Shown here in pieces: positions 41,344 through 51,600 of a stretch of DNA of 64,000 bases. Every line of letters begins with the position of its first letter. Within the stretch, counting starts at the first letter, position 1. A program made the position numbers and the translations under genes. Source of the DNA: Hymenobacter aranciens (GTDB lineage Bacteria > Bacteroidota > Bacteroidia > Cytophagales > Hymenobacteraceae); contig NZ_JAUQSY010000005.1 in NCBI RefSeq assembly GCF_030580865.1, positions 186,001-250,000 of the forward strand, given 5' to 3'. The notes under the pieces were generated by a model. It was not told the DNA's origin. It ran no database searches and was given only the letters and a program-made list of their open reading frames with translations.

Positions 41344-43428
41344 ATGTTTCGTTGGCTCGCGTCGTGTATCAGCAGGGGAGGAGGGCCAGCGCGGCGCGGC
41401 AGGCTCCTCTTGCTAACGCCGTTTGTGCTGCTGGTGTTGCCTGGGCGGGCTCAGCTGATTGGGGCCACCGCCTTCGGGCCGGTGTTTGCCCGCCCGGCTT
41501 CGGCTGCCACCGATACCATGTTGTGGCTCAACACCCGGGCCCGGCGCGTGGGCGTGAGCACCTTCGTGCAGGCCTCCAGCTTGCGGGGCAATTTTGGCCT
41601 CGGCGCCCGGCAGCAAATCCGCTACCGCTTTGGCAGCGACTGGATTTACGACTCGCGCGGCACCCCGCCCTTCGTGCGGGAGGATTACGGCGGCGACGTG
41701 GCTCACCTCATCAGCCTGGGGCGCAACGACCACTGGCAAGCCGGCCAGCAGATTCACTACGACCAGAGCCGCGCCAACGCCACCCGCACCGGCCTCTGGC
41801 TGGGCCGCCTGAGCTACCAGCGCCGCCTGCGCCCCGGCCACCCTGCCGACAGCCTCTCGCAGCTGCGCCTGACGCTGCTGGGCGGCGGCGCCACCGACAC
41901 CCGCAACGGCTTCAAGGACGACGGCTTCGCCTACGGCTTCGACGCGGCGGCTTTATTATTTAATAACGGGCTGGCCGCGCCGCCCATCGTCATCCGCATG
42001 CTGGGCACCCGGGCGCAGCTGGGGCCGCGCATTGCCCAGCGCCTAGTGGCCGAGGCCGTGGGCGAGCAAAGCTTCCTGGAAAACGCGCCGTTGACGGTGC
42101 AGGGCCGCCTAGGCTACCGCAGCAACCGCGCCGAAGACTACCTGCGCGGCTCGGTGCAGCGCATCCAGTCCGACACGCTGGCGGCGCAGGTGGGCGGTAT
42201 CTACCGGCTCAATCCTTCGGCCACCCTGCGCTCCGACAACAGCGTGCTGCTGCCCACCCGGGCGTTCGCCTACCGCCGCCTGAGCCAGGAGGCCGACACC
42301 CTGCAGGACCTCGGCTACCGCCAGCGCGAGCTCAACACCCGGCAGGAGCTGCGCATCGTGCGCCCCAAGCTGCAAACCGGCATCAGCTTCAACTACCGCG
42401 AGCGCACTCGCTCCTACTACCTCGAAAACTCCCGCAGCCTGAGCGAAGCCCGCCTGGCCACGGCCCTGGCTCGCGAGCAGGTGAAGGACATCACCGAGCA
42501 AACTACCCTCTGGCAGGGCGACCTCACCTGGCTGCCGGTGCCGCGCCACGCCCTGGCCTTGCTGGGCACCGCCCAGCTGCTGCGCGTGGATGCCCCCAGC
42601 CGCGATAACCAGCAAACCCGCGACGAAGCCCAGCACCTGCTGCGCCTCACCTGGACGGGCCGCTGGGCCGGGGCCTTCCGCACCACCCTGGCCGTGGCCG
42701 GCGAATACCGCCAGACGGTGTTCATCCGGGCCGCCCAGAGCGCCGAAAACTATGCCGACCACCTGCTGCACTGGGAGCCGGGCTTCACCTGGGCGCCGGG
42801 CAAGCTCAGCCTGCGCTCCACGTTTCACCTGTGGGTGAGCTACCAGGTGCGCGACCGCGCCACCGAGCAGGCTCGCAACCGCGCCAGCCGCGTGCTCGAC
42901 CAAACCCAGAGCATCGGCTACCAGCTGCGGCCCAACTTATTGCTCCAGGCTGATTACACCCGCCGCGAAAACCGCGTGGGCCAGCTCAACTGGGCCCAAT
43001 TTCGGGAAAGCCCGCTCGATACCAGCATCACCCACGATTTCACGGCCGGGCTGCGCCAGAGCTGGGCCGGCAAGCGGGGCGGGTCGTCGCTGCGCCTGGG
43101 CTACCGCCTGCTGGAGCAGCGCAACTACGGCCGCGCCGCCCTGGAGCCCGCTGCGGGCAGCCCCACTACCACGTCCACGCTGATTTACCTGCACAACATC
43201 ACCCGCCAGCAGGGCCCCGAGGTGGCCGTGGAGCGCCGGGCGGCCGGCTTCACGCTCGCCGCCAGCCTGTGGCTGCAATGGATGCGCACTTATTATACCT
43301 ACGACGTGGGCACTGGGGTGTACAGCGGCAGCAGCTACACGGCCCTCGACTTGGCGCAGGAAATAAACCGCGTGCTGCCTTATTTCGAGCTGTCGCTGGA
43401 GTGGCGGGTGGGCCGGCGGAAGCCGTAG
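41344..43428 (+). CDS. exported putative outer-membrane beta-barrel protein
   Basis: This 694-aa protein has a signal peptide (RGRLLLLTPFVLLVLPGRAQ). The mature part has many alternating aromatic/polar strands (GARQQIRYRFGSDWIYDSRG, LRSTFHLWVSYQVRD, LRLGYRLLEQRNYGR) and ends in YFELSLEWRVGRRKP. It looks like a large barrel, but I recognise no family. The frame opens at 41269; ATG 41344 is chosen because the signal starts there. It is divergent from the OmpA gene. Confidence 0.75.
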   Translation: MFRWLASCISRGGGPARRGRLLLLTPFVLLVLPGRAQLIGATAFGPVFARPASAATDTMLWLNTRARRVGVSTFVQASSLRGNFGLGARQQIRYRFGSDWIYDSRGTPPFVREDYGGDVAHLISLGRNDHWQAGQQIHYDQSRANATRTGLWLGRLSYQRRLRPGHPADSLSQLRLTLLGGGATDTRNGFKDDGFAYGFDAAALLFNNGLAAPPIVIRMLGTRAQLGPRIAQRLVAEAVGEQSFLENAPLTVQGRLGYRSNRAEDYLRGSVQRIQSDTLAAQVGGIYRLNPSATLRSDNSVLLPTRAFAYRRLSQEADTLQDLGYRQRELNTRQELRIVRPKLQTGISFNYRERTRSYYLENSRSLSEARLATALAREQVKDITEQTTLWQGDLTWLPVPRHALALLGTAQLLRVDAPSRDNQQTRDEAQHLLRLTWTGRWAGAFRTTLAVAGEYRQTVFIRAAQSAENYADHLLHWEPGFTWAPGKLSLRSTFHLWVSYQVRDRATEQARNRASRVLDQTQSIGYQLRPNLLLQADYTRRENRVGQLNWAQFRESPLDTSITHDFTAGLRQSWAGKRGGSSLRLGYRLLEQRNYGRAALEPAAGSPTTTSTLIYLHNITRQQGPEVAVERRAAGFTLAASLWLQWMRTYYTYDVGTGVYSGSSYTALDLAQEINRVLPYFELSLEWRVGRRKP

Positions 43429-43445
43429 GGGGTGGCCGTTTCGAA

Positions 43446-43576
43446 GCCTGCTTCCGCCGTTTCGCAGGGTCGTAACGCCATTTCGCAGGGTCGTAACGCC
43501 ATTTCGCAGGGTCTTAACGCCGACGGGAACGAGCTGCGAAACGGCGTTACGACCCTGCGAAACGGCGGAAGCAGGC
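43446..43576. repeat. inverted repeat with three 21-bp tandem repeats upstream of rpoN
   Basis: Arms 43446-43488 and 43534-43576 (43 nt) are complementary with one mismatch. Within the left half a 21-bp unit (TTTCGCAGGGTCGTAACGCC plus one base) is repeated at 43460, 43481 and 43502. The gap 43429-43725 holds this element and no gene. Confidence 0.9.
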
Positions 43577-43712
43577 TGCGAGGCGGCGGCGGGGCCCTGC
43601 GAAACGGCGGCGGCGCGTTGGCCAGCGCCGTTCGCGGCGCGAAACTTGCTACGGGCGCTCAACTTTTCGGCCGCGGGCGGGGTAAAGTAGTGCGCTCCCG
43701 CCGCCGACTTCG

Positions 43713-43720
43713 TATTTTCG
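43713..43720 (+). promoter_or_regulatory. rpoN -7-like box
   Basis: TATTTTCG differs from TAnnTTTG at one base and ends 5 nt before the rpoN ATG. It may start a leaderless transcript. Confidence 0.45.
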
Positions 43721-43725
43721 CCACT

Positions 43726-45300
43726 ATGCAACGCCTCGACCTTAAACAGCTGCTTTCCCAAAAGCTTTCGCCCCAGCAGATTCAGTTTATAAAACTGCTG
43801 CAAATCCCGACGGCCGAGCTGGAAACCCGCATCAAGGAAGAAATGGAGGTGAACCCCGCCCTCGAAGAAGGCGACACCGACGAGCCCGACGAGCAGGAGC
43901 GCAACGAGGACGACGACCGCGACGACGAAAACGACCCCGACGCCGAGTACGACAGCGACAACAGTACCCTGGATGAGGACTTTGAGGACCGCGCCGACGA
44001 CCGGGCCGACGACATCCCGGAGCCCGAAATCACCCCCAAAGACGACACGCCCGAGCAGCCCGACAACACCGACCTCGACCTCAGCGACTACCTCAACGAC
44101 GACGAAATAGCGGGCTACAAAATGCAGGGCGACGGCCCCGGCGACGAGGAGGAGCGCGACATGCCCCTGGCCGACACCAGCGGCTCGCTCATGGATGCGC
44201 TGCTCGACCAGCTGCACTTTGCCGACCTCGACGAGAAGCAGGAGGCTATTGGCCAGCAGCTCATCGGCTCGATTGATGGCGACGGCTACATCCGGCGCGA
44301 CCTCGCGGCCATTGCCAACGACATGGCCTTCTCGCAGAATATCGAAACCACCGTGGCCGAAATCGAGGCCGTGCTGCGCGTGGTGCAGGGCTTCGACCCG
44401 GCCGGCATCGCCGCCCGCGACCTGCCCGAGTGCCTGCTGCTGCAGCTCGAGCGCCGCCCGCAGGACGACGACACCGTGAACGCCGAGCGCATTCTCACCG
44501 AGACGTTCGAGGAATTTACCAAGAAGCACTACGTCCGTATTCAGCAAAAGCTGGACCTGGAGGACGACGAGCTGAAGGACGCCATCAGCGTTATTCTCAA
44601 GCTCAATCCCAAGCCGGGCGGCAGCGGCCCCACCGGCCCCGGCAAAACGCAGTACCTCATGCCCGACTTCATTCTGACGAATGACAACGGCGTGCTCAAC
44701 CTGACCCTCAACGCCCGCAACGCCCCCGAGTTGCGCGTAAGCCCGGCCTACACCGAGATGTTCCGGACCTACGACAAGGCCTCGAAAAAGGACCAGAAAA
44801 TGAAGGAGGCCGTCACCTTCGTCAAGCAGAAGCTGGACTCGGCCAAGTGGTTTATCGACGCCATCCGGCAGCGCCAGAACACCCTGCTGCGCACCATGAA
44901 CGCCATCGTGGAGCTGCAGCGCGAGTTTTTCATCGAAGGCGACGAAGGTAAGCTGCGGCCGATGATTCTCAAGGACATCGCCACGCGCATCGGCATGGAT
45001 ATTTCCACCGTGAGCCGCGTGGCTAACTCCAAATCGGTGCAAACCGAGTTCGGCATCTACCCGCTCAAGTACTTCTTCTCGGAAGGCATCGCCACCGACT
45101 CGGGCGAGGACGCCAGCAGCCGCGAGGTGAAAAGCATCCTCAAGGACCTCGTGGGCAACGAAAGCAAAGCCCGCCCCCTGAGCGACGACAAGCTCGAAAA
45201 AATGCTCAATGCCCGCGGCTACAACATTGCCCGCCGCACCGTGGCCAAGTACCGCGAGCAGCTCAACATCCCGGTAGCCCGGCTGCGCAAGGAGCTGTAA
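43726..45300 (+). CDS. rpoN: RNA polymerase sigma-54 factor
   Basis: This 524-aa sigma-54 begins with the Q-rich activator-interacting region (MQRLDLKQLLSQKLSPQQIQFIKLLQIP). A long acidic linker follows (residues about 45-130, DEQERNEDDDRDDENDP). The core-binding region (SLMDALLDQLHFADLDEKQEAIGQQLIGSIDGDGYI) and the HTH (IATRIGMDISTVSRVANSK) are complete, and the RpoN box ARRTVAKYRE is at about 502-511. The acidic linker is longer than in enteric RpoN. The ATG at 43726 is chosen over 43432, which would translate repeats. Confidence 0.96.
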   Translation: MQRLDLKQLLSQKLSPQQIQFIKLLQIPTAELETRIKEEMEVNPALEEGDTDEPDEQERNEDDDRDDENDPDAEYDSDNSTLDEDFEDRADDRADDIPEPEITPKDDTPEQPDNTDLDLSDYLNDDEIAGYKMQGDGPGDEEERDMPLADTSGSLMDALLDQLHFADLDEKQEAIGQQLIGSIDGDGYIRRDLAAIANDMAFSQNIETTVAEIEAVLRVVQGFDPAGIAARDLPECLLLQLERRPQDDDTVNAERILTETFEEFTKKHYVRIQQKLDLEDDELKDAISVILKLNPKPGGSGPTGPGKTQYLMPDFILTNDNGVLNLTLNARNAPELRVSPAYTEMFRTYDKASKKDQKMKEAVTFVKQKLDSAKWFIDAIRQRQNTLLRTMNAIVELQREFFIEGDEGKLRPMILKDIATRIGMDISTVSRVANSKSVQTEFGIYPLKYFFSEGIATDSGEDASSREVKSILKDLVGNESKARPLSDDKLEKMLNARGYNIARRTVAKYREQLNIPVARLRKEL

Positions 45301-45318
45301 GACGCGTGATGGCCGAGC

Positions 45319-45481
45319 GGCCAGCCGCGAAGCGGCGACACGCTGGTAGCTTGTGGTGACGTAAAGTAACCAGAGCCGCAAAGCGGCGGCACCTTTCTCC
45401 GGGCGGAAGTGCCGCCGCTTTGCGGCTCTTAGTTGCCGGCTGACATCTTACTACCAACCTGTCGCCGCTTCGCGGCTGGCC
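45319..45481. repeat. nested inverted repeats (cruciform) after rpoN
   Basis: An outer pair, 45319-45340 and 45460-45481 (22 nt, perfect, GGCCAGCCGCGAAGCGGCGA...), encloses an inner pair, 45372-45392 and 45409-45429 (21 nt, perfect, AGAGCCGCAAAGCGGCGGCA...). GGTAG and CTACC lie between. It fills most of the 288-bp gap to the next gene, which holds no gene. Confidence 0.93.
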
Positions 45482-45588
45482 TTAGCTGAACTTCGGTAGT
45501 AACTTTGACTTACGCATCGACTTCCGTAGCTTTTCACTTCTCAGGGGCTGGAACTTCCCGTTTCCAGCCCTTAAATGACACCCGCTAA

Positions 45589-48330
45589 ATGGTAAATGAC
45601 CTTCCGGACGACCCGGCGCAACTGCAGGCCCTGGTGCTGGAAGAGCGGGCGCGGCGGCAGCAGGCCGAAGCCGAATTACTGAAGCTGCGCAAGCTCAATC
45701 CGAACCCGGTGCTGCGCCTCGGCGGCGACGGCCAGCTGCTGTTTTCCAACCCGGCCGCCGAGTCGCTGGCCCAGGAGCTGCGCCAGACCGGCCCCTCCCG
45801 GGTGCGGCCGCAGCTGGTGCAGGCCACCGTGCAGGCCCTGCGCACCGGCGAGATGGGCCAGCGCGAGCTGACGGCCAACCACCTGCACTACCTGCTGTTT
45901 ACGGTGCCGGTGGTAGAGGAAGGCTATACCATGCTATACCTCACCGATATCACGGACCGGCGGCACGCTGAGCGCGAAGTGCGCGAGCAGCAGGAGTTCT
46001 ACGAAACCATTCTGGGCCACCTGCCCGCCGTGGTCACGGTGCTCGACGCCGACCAGCGCTACCAGTACATCAACCCCTACGCCGAGCCCGACCCGCAGCA
46101 GCGGCAGCAGCGCATCGGCAGCACCTTTGCCGAGCACTGCGCCCAGCAGGGCCTGCCGGCCGTGCTGGCCAGCCGGCGCTGGCGCCTGTTTGAGCGGGCC
46201 GTGCGCACCCGCGACATGGTGAGCTGGGAAGAAAAGTGGCCTACGCCCGAGGGCGGCGAACTCTACTGGCTGTGCTTCTACCAGCCGGTGTTCGGGCCCG
46301 AGGGAGTGCTGCGCATGGTTATCTGCTACGGGCTCGACATCACCAAGCGCCGCCAGGCCGAGGAGCGCACCCGCCTGAGCGAGGAGGCGATGAAAAGCCA
46401 GCAGGACTTCACCCAGCAGGTACTCGACCTGAACCCCAGCATCATCATGGTGCGCGACGAGCAGATGCGCGTGACCTACGCCAACCAGGCCCTGCGCGAC
46501 TGGCAGCGTATGGTGGCCGAGCAAAGCGGCTCCGAGACGTACTCCCGCGACGTACTCTCGGCCGAGGAGGTCGAGCATTCGGCGCAGCTCGATGCCCGCG
46601 CCATTGCCAGCGGCCAGACCATCACTTCGGAAGACCGCATCACCATGCCCGATGGCGAATCGCGCTGGTACCAGGTGGTGCGCTGCCCCCTCACCCAGCC
46701 CGACGGCTCGCGCCAGGTGCTCATTGTGAGCACCGACGTGACCGACCTCAAGCTGGCCCTGCGCGCCGCCCAGGCCGCCGCCACCGCCCGCGAAAACTTC
46801 CTGGCCAACATGAGCCACGAAATCCGCACGCCCATGAACGGCGTGCTCGGCATGACCAGCCTGCTGGCCAAAACCGGCCTCAACGAGCAGCAGCGCAGCT
46901 ACGCTGAGGTTATCCAGTACTCCGGCAAGCACCTGCTGAACGTGGTGAACGACGTGCTCGACATGGCCAAAATCACCTCCGGCAAGCTGGAGCTGGAGCA
47001 GGCCGCCTTCAACCTCTGCGACTCGATGGGCAAGGCCGTGCAGCCGCTGGTGGTGCAGGCCCAGGAAAAGGGCATCCGGGTGCTCGGCACGCTGCTGCGC
47101 GACTCCTGCCCGCACCCCTGGGTGGTGGGCGACCCCTTCCGCTTGAATCAGATTCTCATCAACCTCGTCTCCAACGCCATCAAGTTTACCCCGGCCGGGG
47201 GCACGGTGAGCATCGGCGGCTACTTCGTGAGCGAAACCCTCACCACGCTCACCACCGAGTTCCGGGTGACGGACACCGGCATCGGCATCGCGCCCGATAA
47301 GCTGGACACGATTTTCCAGGAATTCACCCAGGCCTACGCCGATACCACCCGGCAGTTTGGCGGCACCGGGCTGGGGCTGAGCATCAGCCGGGCCCTGGTG
47401 CAGCAGATGGGCGGCACCCTCACCGTGCAGAGTGTGCAGGGTAGCGGCAGCTCGTTTTCGTTTATCACCACGCTGCCCAAGGCTACCTCCGAGCAGGTGA
47501 AGGCCAGCACCACGCCCGAGGCCCTGCCCGATGCCTCGCCGGTGCGCGGCCTGCGGGTGCTGCTGGTCGAAGACAATGCCATCAACCGCGAGGTGGCCCA
47601 CTTGCTGCTGGCCGGCCACGGCGTGGAAGTGGATGAGGCCGAAAGCGGCCTGGAGGCCCTGGAGATGTTCGAGCAGCAGCGCTACGACGTCATTCTGATG
47701 GACATCCAGATGCCCGGCATGAACGGCCTCGAAGCTACCGCCCACATCCGCCAGCACCCCGACCCGCGCCGGGCCCTCACCCCGGTGCTGGCCCTCACCG
47801 CCAACGCCTTCCGCTCCGACGCCGACAAGTACCGCGCCGCCGGCATGAACGACACGCTCTCCAAACCCTTCGAGGAAACCGAGCTGCTGGCCAAAATCAG
47901 CCACCTCGCGTCGGGCACCGAGCAGTTTCTGGAACAGCGCGCCGCCGCGCCCGCCGCCCCGGCGCCCGCGCCCGAACCCGCCGAGGCCCCCGAACCCGCC
48001 GCCCCCGCGCTCTACGACCTGGGTTTGCTGCGCCAGACGGCCCACGGCAGCACCGTGTTTATGAACAAAGTGCTGGCCTCTTTCCACAACAACATGCCCG
48101 CCAGCATCGCCGAAATGCGCGATGCCCAGGCCACGGCCGACCTGCCCGCCCTGAGCGCGCTGGCTCACAAGCTGCGCCCCTCGCTGCGCCTGCTGGGCGC
48201 CGCCGTGTCGCCCTGGCTCGAAGAAGTGGAAAACAAAGACGCCGCCGAGGCCGACCGGCTGGCCGCCGCCGCCCCGCTCATCGAGCGGCTGCAGGAGCTG
48301 GTGCAGCAGCTGCCATCGGCGCTGGAGTAG
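45589..48330 (+). CDS. PAS hybrid histidine kinase with receiver and HPt domains
   Basis: This 913-aa soluble hybrid kinase begins with a coiled coil, then three PAS domains (about 35-120, 130-255, 270-395). The kinase core has H410 in FLANMSHEIRTPMNG, N-box (NLVSNAIKFTP), G1 (DTGIGI) and G2 (GGTGLGLSISRAL). The receiver has LLVEDNAINRE and the phospho-acceptor D705 in VILMDIQMPG. A Pro/Ala linker leads to an HPt domain with H860 in ALAHKLRPSLRLLGA. It is a complete phosphorelay in one polypeptide, with no membrane segment, so a cytoplasmic signal is likely. No output regulator is adjacent. Confidence 0.93.
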   Translation: MVNDLPDDPAQLQALVLEERARRQQAEAELLKLRKLNPNPVLRLGGDGQLLFSNPAAESLAQELRQTGPSRVRPQLVQATVQALRTGEMGQRELTANHLHYLLFTVPVVEEGYTMLYLTDITDRRHAEREVREQQEFYETILGHLPAVVTVLDADQRYQYINPYAEPDPQQRQQRIGSTFAEHCAQQGLPAVLASRRWRLFERAVRTRDMVSWEEKWPTPEGGELYWLCFYQPVFGPEGVLRMVICYGLDITKRRQAEERTRLSEEAMKSQQDFTQQVLDLNPSIIMVRDEQMRVTYANQALRDWQRMVAEQSGSETYSRDVLSAEEVEHSAQLDARAIASGQTITSEDRITMPDGESRWYQVVRCPLTQPDGSRQVLIVSTDVTDLKLALRAAQAAATARENFLANMSHEIRTPMNGVLGMTSLLAKTGLNEQQRSYAEVIQYSGKHLLNVVNDVLDMAKITSGKLELEQAAFNLCDSMGKAVQPLVVQAQEKGIRVLGTLLRDSCPHPWVVGDPFRLNQILINLVSNAIKFTPAGGTVSIGGYFVSETLTTLTTEFRVTDTGIGIAPDKLDTIFQEFTQAYADTTRQFGGTGLGLSISRALVQQMGGTLTVQSVQGSGSSFSFITTLPKATSEQVKASTTPEALPDASPVRGLRVLLVEDNAINREVAHLLLAGHGVEVDEAESGLEALEMFEQQRYDVILMDIQMPGMNGLEATAHIRQHPDPRRALTPVLALTANAFRSDADKYRAAGMNDTLSKPFEETELLAKISHLASGTEQFLEQRAAAPAAPAPAPEPAEAPEPAAPALYDLGLLRQTAHGSTVFMNKVLASFHNNMPASIAEMRDAQATADLPALSALAHKLRPSLRLLGAAVSPWLEEVENKDAAEADRLAAAAPLIERLQELVQQLPSALE

Positions 48331-48340
48331 CTCTGTCGTC

Positions 48341-48514
48341 AACCTCACCCCCTGACCCCCTCTCCAAAGAAGAGGGGGCACCGGTTATGCGGGGGTAAGG
48401 AGTTAAAAGTGGAGAGTTAAAAGGCAGCACGACCTTTTAACTCTCCACTTTTAACTTTTAACTCAATCGTTCGGCTCCCCCTCTCCGCAGGAGAGGGGGC
48501 CGGGGGGTGAGGTT
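48341..48514. repeat. nested inverted repeats, AT-rich family 3 inside a CT-rich pair
   Basis: Outer arms 48341-48365 and 48490-48514 (25 nt, two mismatches, AACCTCACCCCC...) surround inner arms 48400-48424 and about 48433-48464 (GTTAAAAGTGGAGAGTTAAA...). The outer flanks contain local CCCCCTCTCC hairpins. It fills most of the 313-bp gap 48331-48643. Confidence 0.9.
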
Positions 48515-48541
48515 CACGCGGAGAGCGAAGATTTACCCACC

Positions 48542-48575
48542 AAAAAAGCCCCGCCAAACTGGCGGGGCTTTTTTA
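48542..48575. terminator. bidirectional terminator
   Basis: AAAAAAGCCCCGCC pairs with GGCGGGGCTTTTTT across a 5-nt loop. It ends the kinase on the plus strand and the DUF4331 gene on the minus strand. Confidence 0.93.
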
Positions 48576-48643
48576 ATAAGGCAAAGTCAACGGCCGCGAC
48601 CCGGCAGCTCTCCATGAAGCCGGCCGACGGTCCGGTTACCCGC

Positions 48644-51600
48644 CTATTGGATGACTACGCGTTTCACCACTTGGGTTTTGCCCGAACTGAGGTGCAGCGA
48701 GTACACGCCGGGGGCGAAGCCCGCTACCTCGAACTGCGAGGTAGCGCCGGCGGCCGTCATGGCCACGGTGCGGGTGCTCACGAGCTGGCCCAGTTGGTTG
48801 ATAACTTTCACCGTGACGGGGGCGCTGCCCATCTCGGCGGGCACCAGCAGCGTGAAGCTGCGGTGGGCCGGGTTGGGGAACAGCGTCACCAGGTCGGTGA
48901 GGTTGGTGCCGGGGCGGGTGGCCAGCGGGCCGGCCAGGCCGAAGAACAGGCTGAAGCGGCCCGGCAGCAGCGTGCTGCTGGCGCGGAAGCTGTAGGTCGG
49001 GTTCTGGCTCAGGTTGGTGCGGGTGCCGGTGAGGGCATCGAGCAGGAACACGTTGGTGCCCGAGCCGAAGTTGACGATGCTGGCGGCATTGAAGGTGTAG
49101 CTGCCCACGGCGGGCACTTTCACGTTCAGCGGCACGGTGGTGGTGCCGGTGAGGGCGGGCAGGCCGTTGATGGCCAGCTCGTCGTTGCCGGCAATGCTAC
49201 CCACGCTCAGGCCCGAGGTGTTGGGCAGCTTGTAGGCGTCGTAGAACGAGTCGAACACCGGCGAGGCGCCCTGCTCGAAGTACACGTAGGCGTCGTCGCT
49301 GAGGTTGGTACCTTGCAGCTGCAGCTGCACCAGCGGGCGGGTATCGCCGTTGCGGTTGAAGCTGGGCTGGGTGGAGAACGTAGTCACGCGCACGGCGTCA
49401 TTCAGGCCGAAGCTACCGGTGGTTTGCCCGGCCGACACGCGGGTGAAGAAGCCTTGCATGGCCGAAATCAGCGGGTTACCCACGCCGTTCACGTAGCTGC
49501 GGTAGTTGCCCACGTACTGGCCGGTGCTCTGGTAGGTGTAGATGGCGTCGTCCACGTTGGTGCGGGTCACGCCGCTCGTCTGGCTGAAGTTGATGGGCGA
49601 CGGGTAAGGGTTGCCCAGGAATTGCCAGCCGGCATCGGCGCTGGCGCCGCGGGTGAGGTTGCTGCGGGTTACGGGGCCGGTGTTCAGGGTGCCGTTGAGG
49701 TCCACCAGCGAGCTGGCGGGCAGGTTCACGGTGTAGCCGGTGAGCGGGCTGAACACGTCGCCGGCGGCGGGCACAAAGAAGCCTTTGTCGAAATCCGACT
49801 GGCCGGTGGCCACGCTGGTAGCAATGCGGCTCTCGTCGTAGCCGAACACGTTCGGGAAGGGCGTTACCAGGCCGGGCGTGGTCGAGCTGTTGTAAGCCTG
49901 GTTGAAAACCGGCGCGAAGCCGTTCGCCGCCAGGTCGCTCAGGAAAGTACCCGGACCCTGCATCGGCGAGCTGTAGTGGCGGTAGCCGGCCCCGGCGTTG
50001 AAGGCGGGGTCGATGGCGCGCTGCATGATGGCCGGGCCGCTCACGACGCCGGCAGTGTTCACCACCAGGGCAGTGCCGGCGGTCGGGGTCGAGCGCAGGG
50101 TCAGCACGTTGCCGGCGCTGGTGACGAGGTTGCCGCTGGTCAGGGTTACGAGCTGGCTCACGGCCACGCCGCCGTTGTTCACGGTTACGCCAGCCGCGTT
50201 GTTCACGGTCAGGCTGCGCACCTGGGCGGGCAGGCCGGTACCGGTGGTTTGCGCTTCGCCGCCGATGAACTCATAAATGGCATCGTTCGAGAACGAGCGG
50301 CTGCCCGCCAGCTGGATAGCGCCCGTAGCGCCGCTGGCGGCAATGCCGGCCGAATTGCACACGCGGAGCGTGCCGCCAGCCTGCAGCACGAAGCTGCCGG
50401 GGCCGGTGATGGGCAGGCAGTTGGTAGCCAGTACGCCGCGGGTGCTCAGCACGCCGCCGTCCTGCACCGTCAGGGTGCCATTCACCTGGATGGGGCCGTT
50501 GAACGAAGCCACGCCGCCGCTGGTGATGGTGATGTTGCGGTAAGTGCCGGCTTCCACTGGCATGGCGGTGCTCACCGTCAGGTCGGGGATGGTGAGGGTG
50601 TTAGTCGGGCCGCTGGCCGAACCGGTGCCGCGCCAGGGCGTCTGCACGTAGGGGAAGGCCGCGCGGATGGTGGTGTCGTTGCGCTCCACGCCCGAGGTGA
50701 AGGCCAGTACGCCACCCAGCTGCGGCGTCACCGGCGAGGTGCTGGCAGGCGTGTAGTCGTCGTACCACAGGCCGATGGCAGCCAGTACTACGCCACCGGC
50801 AGCTTTCAGCTCAATCTGGTCCACGGCGTCTTCCAGGCGGCGACCGTTCGGGAAGCCGTCCATGTTCGGGATGAATTCCAGGTTGGCGTTGCCGTTGAAG
50901 CGCGGGTCCGTCAGGCCCAGCACGGCGGCGGCCAGCAGCCCTTGGTTGCTGAAATCAGCCGAGTTGCGGGGCGTGGTAGGCACGGCCATGTTCAGGCGCA
51001 GCATGTCGCCGCCCACGTTGGTAGCACCGGGGTAGGTCAGGGGCAGGAAGTTGTTGATGAACGGCTTGCCGGCGGCCAGCGGGTCACCGTTTTTGCCGGT
51101 GGCCAGCTGGTAGGGCCGCAGGTTAGGCACCCCGGTGTGGAAGATGGGCTTGATATCCACCGAGCGGGGCTTGCCGGGCACCAGCAGATATTCGCCAAAA
51201 CCACCCTGAGCTACCGGAGCCAGGGCAGTGCCGGCTACGGCGCTGCTGCCGGCCAGCCCGCTCAGGCCGGCGGCCTGGTTGCGGAAGTCGAAGCCATTGG
51301 CGGGCAGGCCGGGGAAGCCGGCCAGCGACTTAGTCTGGATGCGCAGGGCGTCCAGGGCCGGCACGGCTTCACCGTAGTAGGTGGCGGCTACCGTCTTGGG
51401 CGCCTGCGGAGCCGTCGGCACGTCATCGGCCATGTACAGGTCCACCTCGGGGTTCGAGAGGTAGTCGTCCGTCACGGCTGCTTCGGCGTAGGGCGAGCGG
51501 GCGTTCCAGGTGTCCTTGGCGCCGATGGGGTTGATAACCTCGTTGGTGAGGGGCATGCCCAGGCGCGAAACCTGCACCCAGGTGCCGCTCTGGCCGTCGC

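Noticed and set aside
42937-45381. An 814-aa minus-strand ORF over rpoN
   Set aside because: It runs across the rpoN gene and the upstream repeats, and its translation has no signal or family motif.
45934-48381. An 815-aa minus-strand ORF over the hybrid kinase
   Set aside because: It is antisense to three PAS domains and a kinase with intact motifs.
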